From the NCBI RefSeq assembly GCF_006715005.1, contig NZ_VFMJ01000001.1, positions 3,286,001 to 3,350,000 on the forward strand: DNA of 64,000 nucleotides, given 5' to 3'. Under the pieces are notes generated by a model. It ran no database searches and was not told the DNA's origin. It saw nothing but the letters and a program-made list of their open reading frames with translations. The translations under genes and the position numbers were made by a program. Origin of the DNA: Serratia marcescens (lineage in GTDB: Bacteria > Pseudomonadota > Gammaproteobacteria > Enterobacterales > Enterobacteriaceae). Below, piece after piece: positions 9,861 to 17,747 of the stretch. The stretch's first letter is position 1. The number at the start of each line of letters is the position of its first letter.

Positions 9861-11840
9861 TTATGATGGCAAAAGTTGTGACAGGCGCTTGCGCTTCGGT
9901 TTTTCCGGCTCTTCAATGATGACGCCAGGCAGTCGAAGGTTTTGTTTTTCCTCCGGCTGCTGCGGCGCCGGCAACAGGCGATCGGGATTGATCGCAATGT
10001 TGTCCGCCAGCAGATTCAGCTTCAAACCAAGATAAAACAGGCCGCACAGGGCTCCATAACTGTACACCCTGCAGTCCAGCGCTTCGTTTGCCCTGCCTGG
10101 AAGCTGTTCCCACACCCGGTAACGCTGGCCGCCGGACACCTTCAACACCGAACGTTCCGCCAGCAACTGGCTGAAATAGTTCAGGTCACGGTCTGCCGGA
10201 AAATGCATGTAACTGGCTGCTGGCTCACCCGGTGCAGGCGGATCGATATGCAGTCGCCCGCGGATGGTATCCTTGGCCGCATTCACCCCAATGATGATTG
10301 GTTTAAAACTGGCCTTTGACTTGGACGTTGGCTTTTTCGTGGGCCAAACTGGCGAACGTTTACCACCGCGCGCCGATTCGCCCTTGATCGCCCAAATTCG
10401 GCGGCCAAGGCGCTCTTTGGCAAACTCGTAAACTTTCTGGGTGTGGTGACCACCGGAGTCCATGCAGGCCGCCATGATCGTGAATCCACGCCCGTCAGCC
10501 CGACGCCAGACCTGCTTGAGATACGCATCGAGGCGTTGCCACGGTTCGTTGGTTTCCAGATCGCCCTCAATCACGTCGAAGGCAATCGACCAGCTCTCCT
10601 CATTACGTCCCCAGCCCGTCACCTCAATTTCAAAGCGACCATCCTGGGTATCGATGCCGGCCGTTAATACCGCCACGCCGTCAGGCACTTCTGCTGCATA
10701 GACTTCACAGCGTTCCAGCAAGCGTTTCTCGCTCAGTGCTTTTTCGCCGCGGTCTTCATACGGCTCGCCAAGCACCAGGTTGATAAAGGTCTGACGCATG
10801 AGCGGATCGTTTTTCACCCGTAGCCACTCAGCCACCAGATACTTCCAGGCTGCGTTCGGGAACAGGCTGTAACCCGCCCAAATGTGAAAACCCGCATGCC
10901 CTTTAAATGGTTTAGTTGCGCGCCATTCGCCACGCTTCACCATGCCCGACTTTTCGTTATGGTGGATCACGCAACCATTATGCCGGCAGACGTAATATGC
11001 CGATTCTGGGATGCCATCGCCATTTTCATCCTTGTCCCACTTGATGCCGTATGGCGTCTCAGGGCCGCCCCACTCTAGTACCTGAAATTCACCGCAGTGC
11101 GGACACGGGACGTAATAGCGGCGCTGATCGCTTTCCTCATACGCCTTTTCAATCCGGCTGGTGCCTTTCACCGTTGGCGTCGAACCCAGGGCAATCTTGC
11201 GGTTCCAGAATGTTTCGGAACGCTTAATGCCCAGTGCAATCTGATCACCTTCCACCCCGGCGCCGCCGGACGGATAACCGTCAACTTCGTCAAACAGGAT
11301 GATCCGGCAGGTAATACGGCGGAAACCGCCGGGGCTGTTTGCCCCCACCAGCGTCAAATTGGCGCCGTTGGCAAAGGTCTTTTTGAGGATGGTCTGATTA
11401 CTGTCCTTGGCCTTGGGATCACCACAGATTTCCGCCAGCACCGGGGTATCACGCAACATCGGCGCGATCTCGGTTTTACTGTAATCTTCGGCATCTTCAA
11501 CACGCGGCTGAACGATGAGGATCGGCGACGGGTCATGCGCCAGGTAATAGCCGACAACGTGGTCAAGGATTTTGGTGTAGCCAACGCGCGCCGACTTCAT
11601 CACCGACACCTGCGTCACCGCTGGATCAGTAATGGCGTCCATCATGCCATCCTGATACGCGAAAGACCGGAATCGGCCCGTTTGCGCACTGGTTTCTTTC
11701 GAGAGCACCGCGTATTTATTAGCCCATTCGCTCAGTGACAGCGGTTCGGGCGGGCGAACATCGGAGCGACGCTGGCGCAGCTCCCCGGTGAAATTCTGCC
11801 AGGCTGCAGCGTTAGTTCTCTCCTCGGTTGTTATCTGCAT
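9861..11840 (-). CDS. Terminase large subunit (gpA family)
   Basis: The protein is 659 residues from ATG 11840; a TTG at 11843 has slightly better Shine-Dalgarno spacing and is an alternative start. The ATPase Walker A is VMKSARVGYTKIL (near 82-93, nearly identical to lambda gpA) and Walker B is IILFDEVD (near 183-190). The C-terminal half holds the cos-cleaving nuclease (TAGIDTQDGRFEIEVTGWG). It cuts and packages DNA. It overlaps the small subunit gene. Confidence 0.95.
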   Translation of the reverse strand: MQITTEERTNAAAWQNFTGELRQRRSDVRPPEPLSLSEWANKYAVLSKETSAQTGRFRSFAYQDGMMDAITDPAVTQVSVMKSARVGYTKILDHVVGYYLAHDPSPILIVQPRVEDAEDYSKTEIAPMLRDTPVLAEICGDPKAKDSNQTILKKTFANGANLTLVGANSPGGFRRITCRIILFDEVDGYPSGGAGVEGDQIALGIKRSETFWNRKIALGSTPTVKGTSRIEKAYEESDQRRYYVPCPHCGEFQVLEWGGPETPYGIKWDKDENGDGIPESAYYVCRHNGCVIHHNEKSGMVKRGEWRATKPFKGHAGFHIWAGYSLFPNAAWKYLVAEWLRVKNDPLMRQTFINLVLGEPYEDRGEKALSEKRLLERCEVYAAEVPDGVAVLTAGIDTQDGRFEIEVTGWGRNEESWSIAFDVIEGDLETNEPWQRLDAYLKQVWRRADGRGFTIMAACMDSGGHHTQKVYEFAKERLGRRIWAIKGESARGGKRSPVWPTKKPTSKSKASFKPIIIGVNAAKDTIRGRLHIDPPAPGEPAASYMHFPADRDLNYFSQLLAERSVLKVSGGQRYRVWEQLPGRANEALDCRVYSYGALCGLFYLGLKLNLLADNIAINPDRLLPAPQQPEEKQNLRLPGVIIEEPEKPKRKRLSQLLPS

Positions 11841-12411
11841 CAAGGCTCAATTCCTCCATCGCCTCGTAAACCACCTCCTGCAGTGCCTGGACAAACTCCG
11901 CGTCGTTGGTGGTAGAAGCCAGCACCCGTAACCGGGGGCCATGTTCAGGAGCAATCGCAATGAGACGGGTGCGCATGCGGGCGTATTCATTACCTACGGC
12001 CTCGATCATGTCTTTGTACGGCAGCACCTGCCCGGATTTAATGTCGTACTCGAGCTGGGTAAGCAACGCGAGGAAGTTTTCTTTCATCTGGCGCGCTTCA
12101 TCAAGCGTCATCGTCACGCCATGCTCGGCGATCATTCGCTCAACGGTTTTCGTCGGAGACTCGGCCAGATCCTTATCGTTTTTGTTACCTGACTTGTTAC
12201 CCGAGGATCTGTTACCTGTTTTGTTACCCTGCTTGTTACCTGCCGGTTTTTTCTCTGGTCGGGTAACAGTTTTTCGGAAGCGCTCGATGTTCGCATTCGA
12301 CGCTTCAACGTCAATGTCGTCTCCGGCCAGAACCAGCCAGCCGCGGGCCTTCCAGGCCGTTACCGTCTTTCGGCTAACGCTGTGAAGTTTGGCAAAATCT
12401 GACTGGTTCAT
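11812..12411 (-). CDS. Terminase small subunit (Nu1-like)
   Basis: The 199-residue protein starts with a winged-helix DNA-binding region (FAKLHSVSRKTVTAWKARGW), followed by a linker with repeated Gly-Asn-Lys units at about 58-80 and a helical C-terminal part that would bind the large subunit. It recognises cos DNA. The linker codons for Gly-Asn are always GGTAAC, and the same hexamer recurs upstream of the gene. The start has GAGG in front of it. Confidence 0.85.
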   Translation of the reverse strand: MNQSDFAKLHSVSRKTVTAWKARGWLVLAGDDIDVEASNANIERFRKTVTRPEKKPAGNKQGNKTGNRSSGNKSGNKNDKDLAESPTKTVERMIAEHGVTMTLDEARQMKENFLALLTQLEYDIKSGQVLPYKDMIEAVGNEYARMRTRLIAIAPEHGPRLRVLASTTNDAEFVQALQEVVYEAMEELSLDADNNRGEN

Positions 12412-12438
12412 CTGTTACCTCAGGTGTTACCTGTTACC
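12184..12438. repeat. GGTAAC iterons in terminase gene and its leader
   Basis: The plus strand shows GTTACC at 12184, 12196, 12211, 12223, 12235 and 12359 inside the small terminase gene and at 12414, 12426 and 12433 upstream of its start, plus one inverted copy at 12262. That is ten hexamers in 255 bases, several 12 bases apart. Inside the gene they encode Gly-Asn, but the three upstream copies are non-coding. They could be cosB-like binding sites for the small terminase subunit; this role is inferred. Confidence 0.6.
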
Positions 12439-12464
12439 CAAATTTCAAAAGTTGATAGCTAGAC

Positions 12465-12520
12465 GCAGAACGCGGCGCGCAATGCCCGTGAGATAAAAAA
12501 GTGCCAGGAAGGACCCATTT
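12465..12520 (-). other. Candidate cos region
   Basis: The gap upstream of the small terminase gene holds, in the minus-strand direction, GGGTCCTTCCTGGCAC (12501-12516), which resembles the lambda cosQ motif (GGGTCCTTTCC). A GC-rich segment with GCGCGCCGCG near 12471-12480 could be the nicking site. The GGTAAC iterons follow on the terminase side, giving the lambda order Q, N, B. The exact cut cannot be set from sequence alone. Confidence 0.5.
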
Positions 12521-12553
12521 TTTTCTGGAGCCTCCCCCGAAGGTGATCGCCGA

Positions 12554-13216
12554 TCATTTTGCTGTTCGCATCGCCTCTGCCATAGCCCTGCTCAGCTCTG
12601 TCGGCATCAAGGCATTGGCCATAGCCTGCGCCCGTTCGAAATAGCCAAGCGTTGGCTTAACGGGAAGCGCGTCACCGAATCGTATAAGAAGCTTTGGCGC
12701 TCTTTGCTGGATGCGAGGTTGCCGCGTGCCATTGGCAGAGCGTTTACGCCGGCGCCCTTTGCCCTTTTTCACCTTTTTGGCTTTCTGCCGCTGCCATACA
12801 CCGTTGACCTTCTCGCCGTATTTGGTGGTCACATCGCCAATGAACACGTCATCCTTAGCCTTCAGCTGCGCCATCTTATTGCGCGTCAGGTTGCCGTATT
12901 TGTTCAGCTTGATGTTCTTGGGGTTCAGCAGCGCCTGGCTATTCAGCTTATGCTGGCCGCCGAATTCGAACGGCTCCAGATAGCTCGCGGCGGTGTCCAT
13001 CACGAACACCTTGGCCTTCAGGTTGCTTTTCCGGGCACCGAACGATTTAACCGAGTTGACCGTAAACGGTGTGGGGTTTTCCAGATGCCGCTTAAACGCG
13101 GTTTTCTCCGCTGCCTCTATCTTTCGGGCGACGCTTGTCAGTGCCTGCGCCGTAGCAAACGGGATTTGCTTACGTACGCTCTTGAGTTGAGCCGACAGCT
13201 CTTTTAAACCTGCCAT
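12554..13216 (-). CDS. Minor tail protein Z / HK97 gp10-like
   Basis: The 220-residue very basic protein begins MAGLKELSAQLKSVRKQIPF and continues with ATAQALTSVARKIEAAEK, which recalls the N-terminus of the minor tail protein Z family. The middle has VMDTAASYLEPFEFGG and a Lys/Arg-rich tract (KKVKKGKGRRRKRS). It lies between the moron and the cos region rather than among tail genes. A strong GGGGGGAGG precedes the ATG. Functional call is tentative. Confidence 0.5.
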   Translation of the reverse strand: MAGLKELSAQLKSVRKQIPFATAQALTSVARKIEAAEKTAFKRHLENPTPFTVNSVKSFGARKSNLKAKVFVMDTAASYLEPFEFGGQHKLNSQALLNPKNIKLNKYGNLTRNKMAQLKAKDDVFIGDVTTKYGEKVNGVWQRQKAKKVKKGKGRRRKRSANGTRQPRIQQRAPKLLIRFGDALPVKPTLGYFERAQAMANALMPTELSRAMAEAMRTAK

Positions 13217-13249
13217 CCTCCCCCCAATATAAATAGCTACAATCGCAAA

Positions 13250-13780
13250 TTACCCATATACGAATGGTTCCTCAGCAAGGTTATTTAAAGAATTAATAAC
13301 CACGCTTTTTTCAACATCTCCATTAATATAGTCTAACACCAAGTCGCGGCTATAAACCCATTTACCTTCAATATCAGTTCCGTCAAAGAATCTCTCACAA
13401 TAAATCCAACATCCTTGCGCATTAGACAAAACCTTAACCAGCTCATCGAACTGATGAGAAATCTCCACATTACATCTGTCATCAATACTACTATTATCGC
13501 TGAATTTTAAGGCCTTTTTACCCCTTCCCGCCAGTTCAAGATTAAATCTATCTGGCATGCTGAGCATTATATTTATAATATTAAAAATTGAACGCTTGAA
13601 ATCCATTTTCACTTTAGCTTTTTCTTGCTGCTTCCATGAAGCGACAGTCCTCCAAGCAAATATAACACCAAGTGCAGCAGCCAGTGCAGAGACACCTGAA
13701 GCAATCATAGTCCAAAAAGCCCATTCGGCGGCCTGCTTAGTGGCTAACATTGACTCAAACGAAATTATATCCGCGTTCAT
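13250..13780 (-). CDS. AT-rich membrane protein, probable moron
   Basis: The start was set at MNADIISFES (13780), preceded by AAGGGGTG; an upstream in-frame ATG lacks a ribosome site. The 176-residue product has one clear membrane helix at about residues 16-40 (FWTMIASGVSALAAALGVIF) and then a soluble domain of unknown family. The gene is much richer in A+T than its neighbours and lies between Rz and cos, the usual site of lysogenic-conversion genes such as bor. It may alter host surface or exclude other phages; nothing more can be said from sequence. Confidence 0.75.
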   Translation of the reverse strand: MNADIISFESMLATKQAAEWAFWTMIASGVSALAAALGVIFAWRTVASWKQQEKAKVKMDFKRSIFNIINIMLSMPDRFNLELAGRGKKALKFSDNSSIDDRCNVEISHQFDELVKVLSNAQGCWIYCERFFDGTDIEGKWVYSRDLVLDYINGDVEKSVVINSLNNLAEEPFVYG

Positions 13781-13878
13781 TGAACACCCCTTAGAAAAGT
13801 AACGAGGTGATAATATCTTATTATTAAATAATACACACACAACAATAGTAAGATAGGTTAGATCTTTTCTAACGATTA

Positions 13879-14400
13879 CTACCGTTCATCATTAAGCCGC
13901 CGTATCTCCAGAAGTTGGTTGTTAGCCTTGTCGAGCGCCGCCAGCAGCGGATCAATCCACAGCACTGCTTGGCAGTATGTCAGGGCGCCGGAGGCAGTGG
14001 CACCAGCACCGGCTGCGTAAGCGTCGCCGGTATTGGCTGACATTGCGCGGGAGCGTAGACGGTGCGTGTAGTCGAGCAACCCACCAGCAACAGTGGCAGG
14101 CACAGCCAGATCACACGTAGGCTGTTTCTTGATGATCGTCCGGTATTCAATTTCCTTCCCCTGTGTGGCCGCGTCAGTGTTGATGCCGTACTTATTCGCC
14201 GCGTTGCTGATTTCGTTGGCGCGCTGAAAGTGAAGCGCTTGGGTAGCAATGGTCGCCGTCTGAAGGTTGTTATCGCCCTGCAGTTGCTTGACCGTGCCCT
14301 CCAGCCTCTCCGACTTTCCCTGGTAATAGCTGGCTACCCAGCAGGCGGCCATGACAGCCACCAGCAACACAGCGGCAATTATCGTGGTCGATCGGTTCAT
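13879..14400 (-). CDS. Rz: i-spanin Rz
   Basis: The 173-residue protein has an N-terminal signal anchor (TTIIAAVLLVAVMAACWVAS) and a long periplasmic coiled-coil region starting QGKSERLEGTVKQLQ. It is the inner-membrane half of the spanin complex that fuses inner and outer membranes at the last step of lysis. It starts in a 4-base overlap with the 35-codon ORF and contains Rz1 in another frame. Confidence 0.85.
   Translation of the reverse strand: MNRSTTIIAAVLLVAVMAACWVASYYQGKSERLEGTVKQLQGDNNLQTATIATQALHFQRANEISNAANKYGINTDAATQGKEIEYRTIIKKQPTCDLAVPATVAGGLLDYTHRLRSRAMSANTGDAYAAGAGATASGALTYCQAVLWIDPLLAALDKANNQLLEIRRLNDER
13980..14114 (-). CDS. Rz1: o-spanin Rz1 (nested lipoprotein)
   Basis: Nested within Rz in a different frame. 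From a GTG at 14114 it reads 44 residues: a signal with lipobox LLVGC (Cys at position 13), then a Pro-rich tail ending LVPLPPAP. This is the usual outer-membrane lipoprotein partner of Rz. The start codon is uncertain because the frame is open farther upstream and no strong ribosome site is visible. Confidence 0.75.
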   Translation of the reverse strand: MIWLCLPLLLVGCSTTRTVYAPAQCQPIPATLTQPVLVPLPPAP

Positions 14401-14504
14401 AGCAGAATCACTCCGACGAACAGGAACCAGCCCCAGCCATCAATGCCGTGAGCAGCAAGATAACCGGCCGCTGCGAAACATACCGCTGACGGTAGATATC
14501 TCAT
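14397..14504 (-). CDS. Small hydrophobic protein in lysis cassette
   Basis: This 35-codon ORF joins the endolysin and Rz genes by two ATGA overlaps: its start overlaps the endolysin stop and its stop overlaps the Rz start. The peptide MRYLPSAVCFAAAGYLAAHG continues into a Trp/Phe-rich hydrophobic end and could span the membrane once or twice. The linkage argues that it is translated. It may tune holin function, but this is a guess. Confidence 0.65.
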   Translation of the reverse strand: MRYLPSAVCFAAAGYLAAHGIDGWGWFLFVGVILL

Positions 14505-15031
14505 TTATCCAGCCCCCAGCAAGCCAGCTCGGCCTCTTGGTCGCGCCGGAGGATCTGCCCATAGCAGTTATTCGAGCGAATACGACAATCTCGGCCAGCG
14601 TCGTATATCCAGCGACGGATTTCGCGGCAGGCGCCAATGCGGTCGCCGGCGTTCAGCTTCTTGTAAAAGGTGGAGGTGAAGCACTTTCCGGGGCCGATGT
14701 TCCAGGGGCAGAACGAGGCGATACCGACTTTTTGCGGTTCGGTCAGCGTTACCTTGACGTTGCGGTCTACCCAGTCGAGCGCCTTTTTCTGCTCGGCTGC
14801 GTCAATCTGCTTGCACTGCTCGGCGGTCAGGCGCTGGCCTTTCACAACCTTCTTGCCGTTAACCATCGTCACGCCGCCGCAGATTGTCCAGATGCCGACA
14901 CCGTCCTGGTATGCGATCAGGCGCTGGCCTTCTTTCTCTTCCTGAAACTGCGCCATCATCACCGGAGCCGATGCGCCGGCGGCGATCAGGGCCAGCATCA
15001 CGGCGCTGAGTTTTGATTTGCTAATCGACAT
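14501..15031 (-). CDS. SAR endolysin, lysozyme family GH24
   Basis: The start was set at MSISKSKLSAV (15031), with AGAGGGATGAC before it. The 176-residue protein has a weakly hydrophobic signal-arrest-release segment (KLSAVMLALIAAGASAPVMM), then the T4-lysozyme-type triad in EKEGQRLIAYQDGVGIWTIC (Glu, Asp and Thr spaced as in the E-8-D-5-T pattern). It cuts peptidoglycan after release from the membrane. Several Cys residues could support disulfide control, as in P1 Lyz. Confidence 0.9.
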   Translation of the reverse strand: MSISKSKLSAVMLALIAAGASAPVMMAQFQEEKEGQRLIAYQDGVGIWTICGGVTMVNGKKVVKGQRLTAEQCKQIDAAEQKKALDWVDRNVKVTLTEPQKVGIASFCPWNIGPGKCFTSTFYKKLNAGDRIGACREIRRWIYDAGRDCRIRSNNCYGQILRRDQEAELACWGLDK

Positions 15032-15032
15032 G

Positions 15033-15329
15033 TCATCCCTCTGCTCTGCGCATAGCTTCTGCAACAACCTCGATTGCCGCCGGGCGCTCGCTTTCTGGCT
15101 TTGTTGATACGCCGTGCAGATAGTCCTCCATGATTTTCGTGCGCCGTCGTTCCTCAGCTAAACGTTCCCGTTCTTCCTTCCGCTTGGCGTAGTACGTCTT
15201 GATCGTGAAGAAGGCCGATATAAGCGCGCCTACGATGAATACATAATCCTGCAGCGACAGCAGCGAAAAGAAGCCGAGCAGTGCCGACCACCAGTACGGT
15301 AGGTTTGGATTGTCTGGGTGCATTTTCAT
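15033..15329 (-). CDS. Holin
   Basis: The 98-residue protein opens MKMHPDNPNLPYWWSALLGF, has two hydrophobic segments (about 13-27 and 29-47) and a highly charged C-terminal tail (YYAKRKEERERLAEERRR). It sits immediately before the endolysin gene, with their ends nearly touching. It would form membrane lesions that time lysis. The exact holin class is not certain. Confidence 0.8.
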   Translation of the reverse strand: MKMHPDNPNLPYWWSALLGFFSLLSLQDYVFIVGALISAFFTIKTYYAKRKEERERLAEERRRTKIMEDYLHGVSTKPESERPAAIEVVAEAMRRAEG

Positions 15330-15589
15330 GACTCCACCTCCCGGCTATCGGGCTGTGCTGTTTGTAGGAAAGGATCAGCCACCAGCCGTAAACGCTGCAG
15401 GTAAGAAGGTGCCGTGTGTGTCGTCCGTTGGCTGGGGCTGAAATGCAAAAAGGCCACCCGAAGGCAGCCTTTGAAATTTTTGAATCCACCTTAACAATCA
15501 GACGGATTTCTAGTGTTAGGAAGATAATTACCCAGTTTTCGGAAAAAGTAAATAGCTCACGATAAAATACTGCACTATTTTTTCATGCA
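15330..15589 (-). promoter_or_regulatory. Late promoter/qut interval between Q and holin
   Basis: About 260 bases without a convincing gene separate Q from the holin and contain the terminator at 15448-15473. By analogy with lambda, the late promoter pR' and the Q utilisation site should be here. The part at 15500-15590 is AT-rich but I could not pick one promoter with confidence. Confidence 0.5.
15448..15473 (-). terminator. Rho-independent terminator, probable tR'
   Basis: On the minus strand a hairpin of about 10 pairs (AAAGGCTGCC, TTCG loop, GGTGGCCTTT) is followed by a run of T. It lies between the antiterminator Q gene and the holin, where Q-dependent late transcription must read through. 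That position suits the lambda tR' arrangement. Confidence 0.75.
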
Positions 15590-16423
15590 CTATGCAGTAA
15601 CACGCTGTAATACCCGCTCCGCGTGGCTCTCTTCGCTCTCCAGAATGCGAATAAGGCCGTCATAAAATGGCTTCACGGTTTTATCCCAGGTCGCCGAGGA
15701 AATAGCATCCGTGACCTGTTGCACTGCTGCGTAAGCGTGTGACGCTGGTATGCGCTCATACCCACGGCCTGAGCATCGTTTGCAGGTTCCTCTGACTGGC
15801 ACACCCTGCTTTGCCGTCTCCTTCTTATCGACTGCAGAACCTCTGCCGGAGCAATCACGACAGGCCGTCGATACCTTGCCTTTCCCGTTGCAGTTTTTGC
15901 ACTTAACGCGAACAACCTCTCTCTGTTCCCGGCGCACTTCATACTCGGAAGGTCTAAACCCCTCCACGCCAAACCGGATCGACGCTTTGACGAACTCCTT
16001 CGCCGGGAAAGGGGTGTGAACTTTATTCGTGAATACTTCGGCCTCAATAAATCCGGTTCCGGAGCAACAATCACAAGCAACCTCACTCGATGCGCTGCGG
16101 GAGTAATCCAGGAAGGCGAAAACTGATAGTGCCAGAACAACGCGAACTCTTGTCTCATCCTGCAGCTTTCTCAGTGGCGCCACGCGAACTGACCCAGCCA
16201 TGCCCTTCTCCGCCAGCAGTGTCACCGCCTTGACCTTATCGGCATCGCTGACACCCATTTTCCCCATGAACGCCGAAAGGCCCAACTCTGCCTGCGCCTG
16301 GCACATCCCGAATGCCGCCATCACGTCAGTACCGGTCAAAGAATCCGAAGCCGTCGCGCGCGGTGAGTCGCTAAAGGTCGGTGTTTTCGGTGCAAAGTAT
16401 TTCGGAATCGACTCTAATCTCAT
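15590..16423 (-). CDS. Antitermination protein Q (phage 82-like)
   Basis: The start was set at MRLESIPKYF (16423), with AGGGGAAATAGC before it, giving 277 residues. The protein carries CxxC-x-G-x-G zinc motifs of DnaJ type (CDCCSGTGF, CKNCNGKGKV, CRDCSGRGS, CKRCSGRGYE), as in the 82-type Q antiterminators. It would bind DNA near the late promoter and modify RNA polymerase so that late genes are read through the terminator downstream. Confidence 0.85.
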   Translation of the reverse strand: MRLESIPKYFAPKTPTFSDSPRATASDSLTGTDVMAAFGMCQAQAELGLSAFMGKMGVSDADKVKAVTLLAEKGMAGSVRVAPLRKLQDETRVRVVLALSVFAFLDYSRSASSEVACDCCSGTGFIEAEVFTNKVHTPFPAKEFVKASIRFGVEGFRPSEYEVRREQREVVRVKCKNCNGKGKVSTACRDCSGRGSAVDKKETAKQGVPVRGTCKRCSGRGYERIPASHAYAAVQQVTDAISSATWDKTVKPFYDGLIRILESEESHAERVLQRVTA

Positions 16424-16776
16424 GCTATTTCCCCTATAATTATTTGGCCTACTTCGCCCCAAATCTTTGTTACTCGACCGTCCCAGATGCGGCAGTCGTC
16501 CTCAAAAATGGCATCCAGCAATGCCTTTTCCAGATTGTCCTTGTCTGGCTTCTGCTGATGCGGTTTCCCGGCCATCTCAGCGCGTTTCTTCTTGCTCCAG
16601 CCATCTGGCATGGGTAAAACAAACGTCACGTGATAGCCGCTCTCAGGCAGCGAGATTCGATTCAATTTCACCTCATCACAGAATGCCCGGTAGCGGAGAA
16701 CTGGCGGGCGCTTGGCCCACCGGTCTTTTTGTGTCATGCGTGGTTTTGGGATTGGCGTTATCTTGTACGTCTTCAT
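16420..16776 (-). CDS. rusA: RusA-family Holliday junction resolvase
   Basis: The 118-residue protein has the RusA signature: an N-terminal KITPIPKPRMTQKDRW, VTFVLPMP, the acidic catalytic set in KPDKDNLEKALLDAIFEDD and the C-terminal RVTKIWGE. It cleaves Holliday junctions and stands in the Q-proximal nin-like region, as in other lambdoids. Both ends overlap neighbours by ATGA. Confidence 0.92.
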   Translation of the reverse strand: MKTYKITPIPKPRMTQKDRWAKRPPVLRYRAFCDEVKLNRISLPESGYHVTFVLPMPDGWSKKKRAEMAGKPHQQKPDKDNLEKALLDAIFEDDCRIWDGRVTKIWGEVGQIIIGEIA

Positions 16777-17747
16777 GCGATAGCCCCGATGCCAAAGGAG
16801 AAATCCAGGAACTCAAACAGCAGTTCAACCTGGCTTCCATGTTCCGCTTCCCAGGCCGCCATATCCTCGTGCAATGCGTCGTGGCATTTACGGCACAGCG
16901 GGATAGTGAAGAAGTCATGGGCCTTGGTTCCCATTCCGCCCTGCCCGTGGCCGATGATGTGGTGAGGATCGTCTGAGCGCCCTCCGCAACCGCAGCAGGG
17001 TCGAGTCTTAACCCATCGGGTATATTTGCTGTCCTCTACGCGGGTGAGCTTCGGCCGCAGCATGAAAGCCTTTTGTGGTGCTGGGTCTACGGTGAAACAC
17101 TTAGCCGCCTGCTTGGAAATAATCGCAGTGGCCCCCGGCGTGCAGTCCATCTCGGATTCCTTGCGGGTGCCGGTGATCACCTTTGGCTCCGGTAAGTCGG
17201 TGACGGTGCGCGCAACGTCATCGGGAATCAGGTCGAATACGCCGGACAGCATGGCCCACAGCATCAGCTCAGGGATTGTCAGCTGTCCCTCAGACTTCAG
17301 GCGGTGTTTTGCCGTCGCCACCACCCAGCGAGCTGTATTGCGGGCTGCGATTTTTTCCAGCTTCGGCGATACACCCAGGCTTTTTTTGTAGCACCCAGGA
17401 CAGATGCGAACGGCCGAATTGCCTACGCGCTCTGTGTCCAGAATTGCCTCCGGCAGGTCATGCTTGCTGTACTGGCATTTCGTGAACTGCGTCGCCCAGG
17501 CTTCAATAGCGTTAACCCCGCCACAGGCGTTTGTGACGCGCTCATGGGCGAAGAAACCCTGTAACCGTGGGTCGTTGGCGATCTCATGCTCCACCGCCGG
17601 TAGGATGCCTTCTGGGGCGTCTTTAAACTCTTTCGGCAGCGTGGAAACCATCACGCGGCCCGTCATGTGAAACGCCAGCTTTTCGTCAACCGGGATCAGG
17701 GCAATACCCAGATCACGCTGTACCGCTGCTTTGACTATCGCTCTCAT
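16773..17747 (-). CDS. DUF968 protein with HNH-like zinc region
   Basis: The start was set at MRAIVKAAVQ (17747), after AGGAGTTCAGGC, giving 324 residues. The C-terminal part (WVKTRPCCGCGG, DDPHHIIGHGQGGMGTKAHD, PLCRKCHDALH) is the DUF968 domain, a zinc-binding HNH-like fold common in nin regions of lambdoid phages. It could be a structure-specific nuclease, but activity is unproven. It overlaps the replication gene and rusA. Confidence 0.8.
   Translation of the reverse strand: MRAIVKAAVQRDLGIALIPVDEKLAFHMTGRVMVSTLPKEFKDAPEGILPAVEHEIANDPRLQGFFAHERVTNACGGVNAIEAWATQFTKCQYSKHDLPEAILDTERVGNSAVRICPGCYKKSLGVSPKLEKIAARNTARWVVATAKHRLKSEGQLTIPELMLWAMLSGVFDLIPDDVARTVTDLPEPKVITGTRKESEMDCTPGATAIISKQAAKCFTVDPAPQKAFMLRPKLTRVEDSKYTRWVKTRPCCGCGGRSDDPHHIIGHGQGGMGTKAHDFFTIPLCRKCHDALHEDMAAWEAEHGSQVELLFEFLDFSFGIGAIA

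Noticed and set aside
15154..15489. 111-codon minus-strand ORF overlapping the holin
   Set aside because: Runs through the terminator hairpin in another frame; the holin frame is the plausible one.
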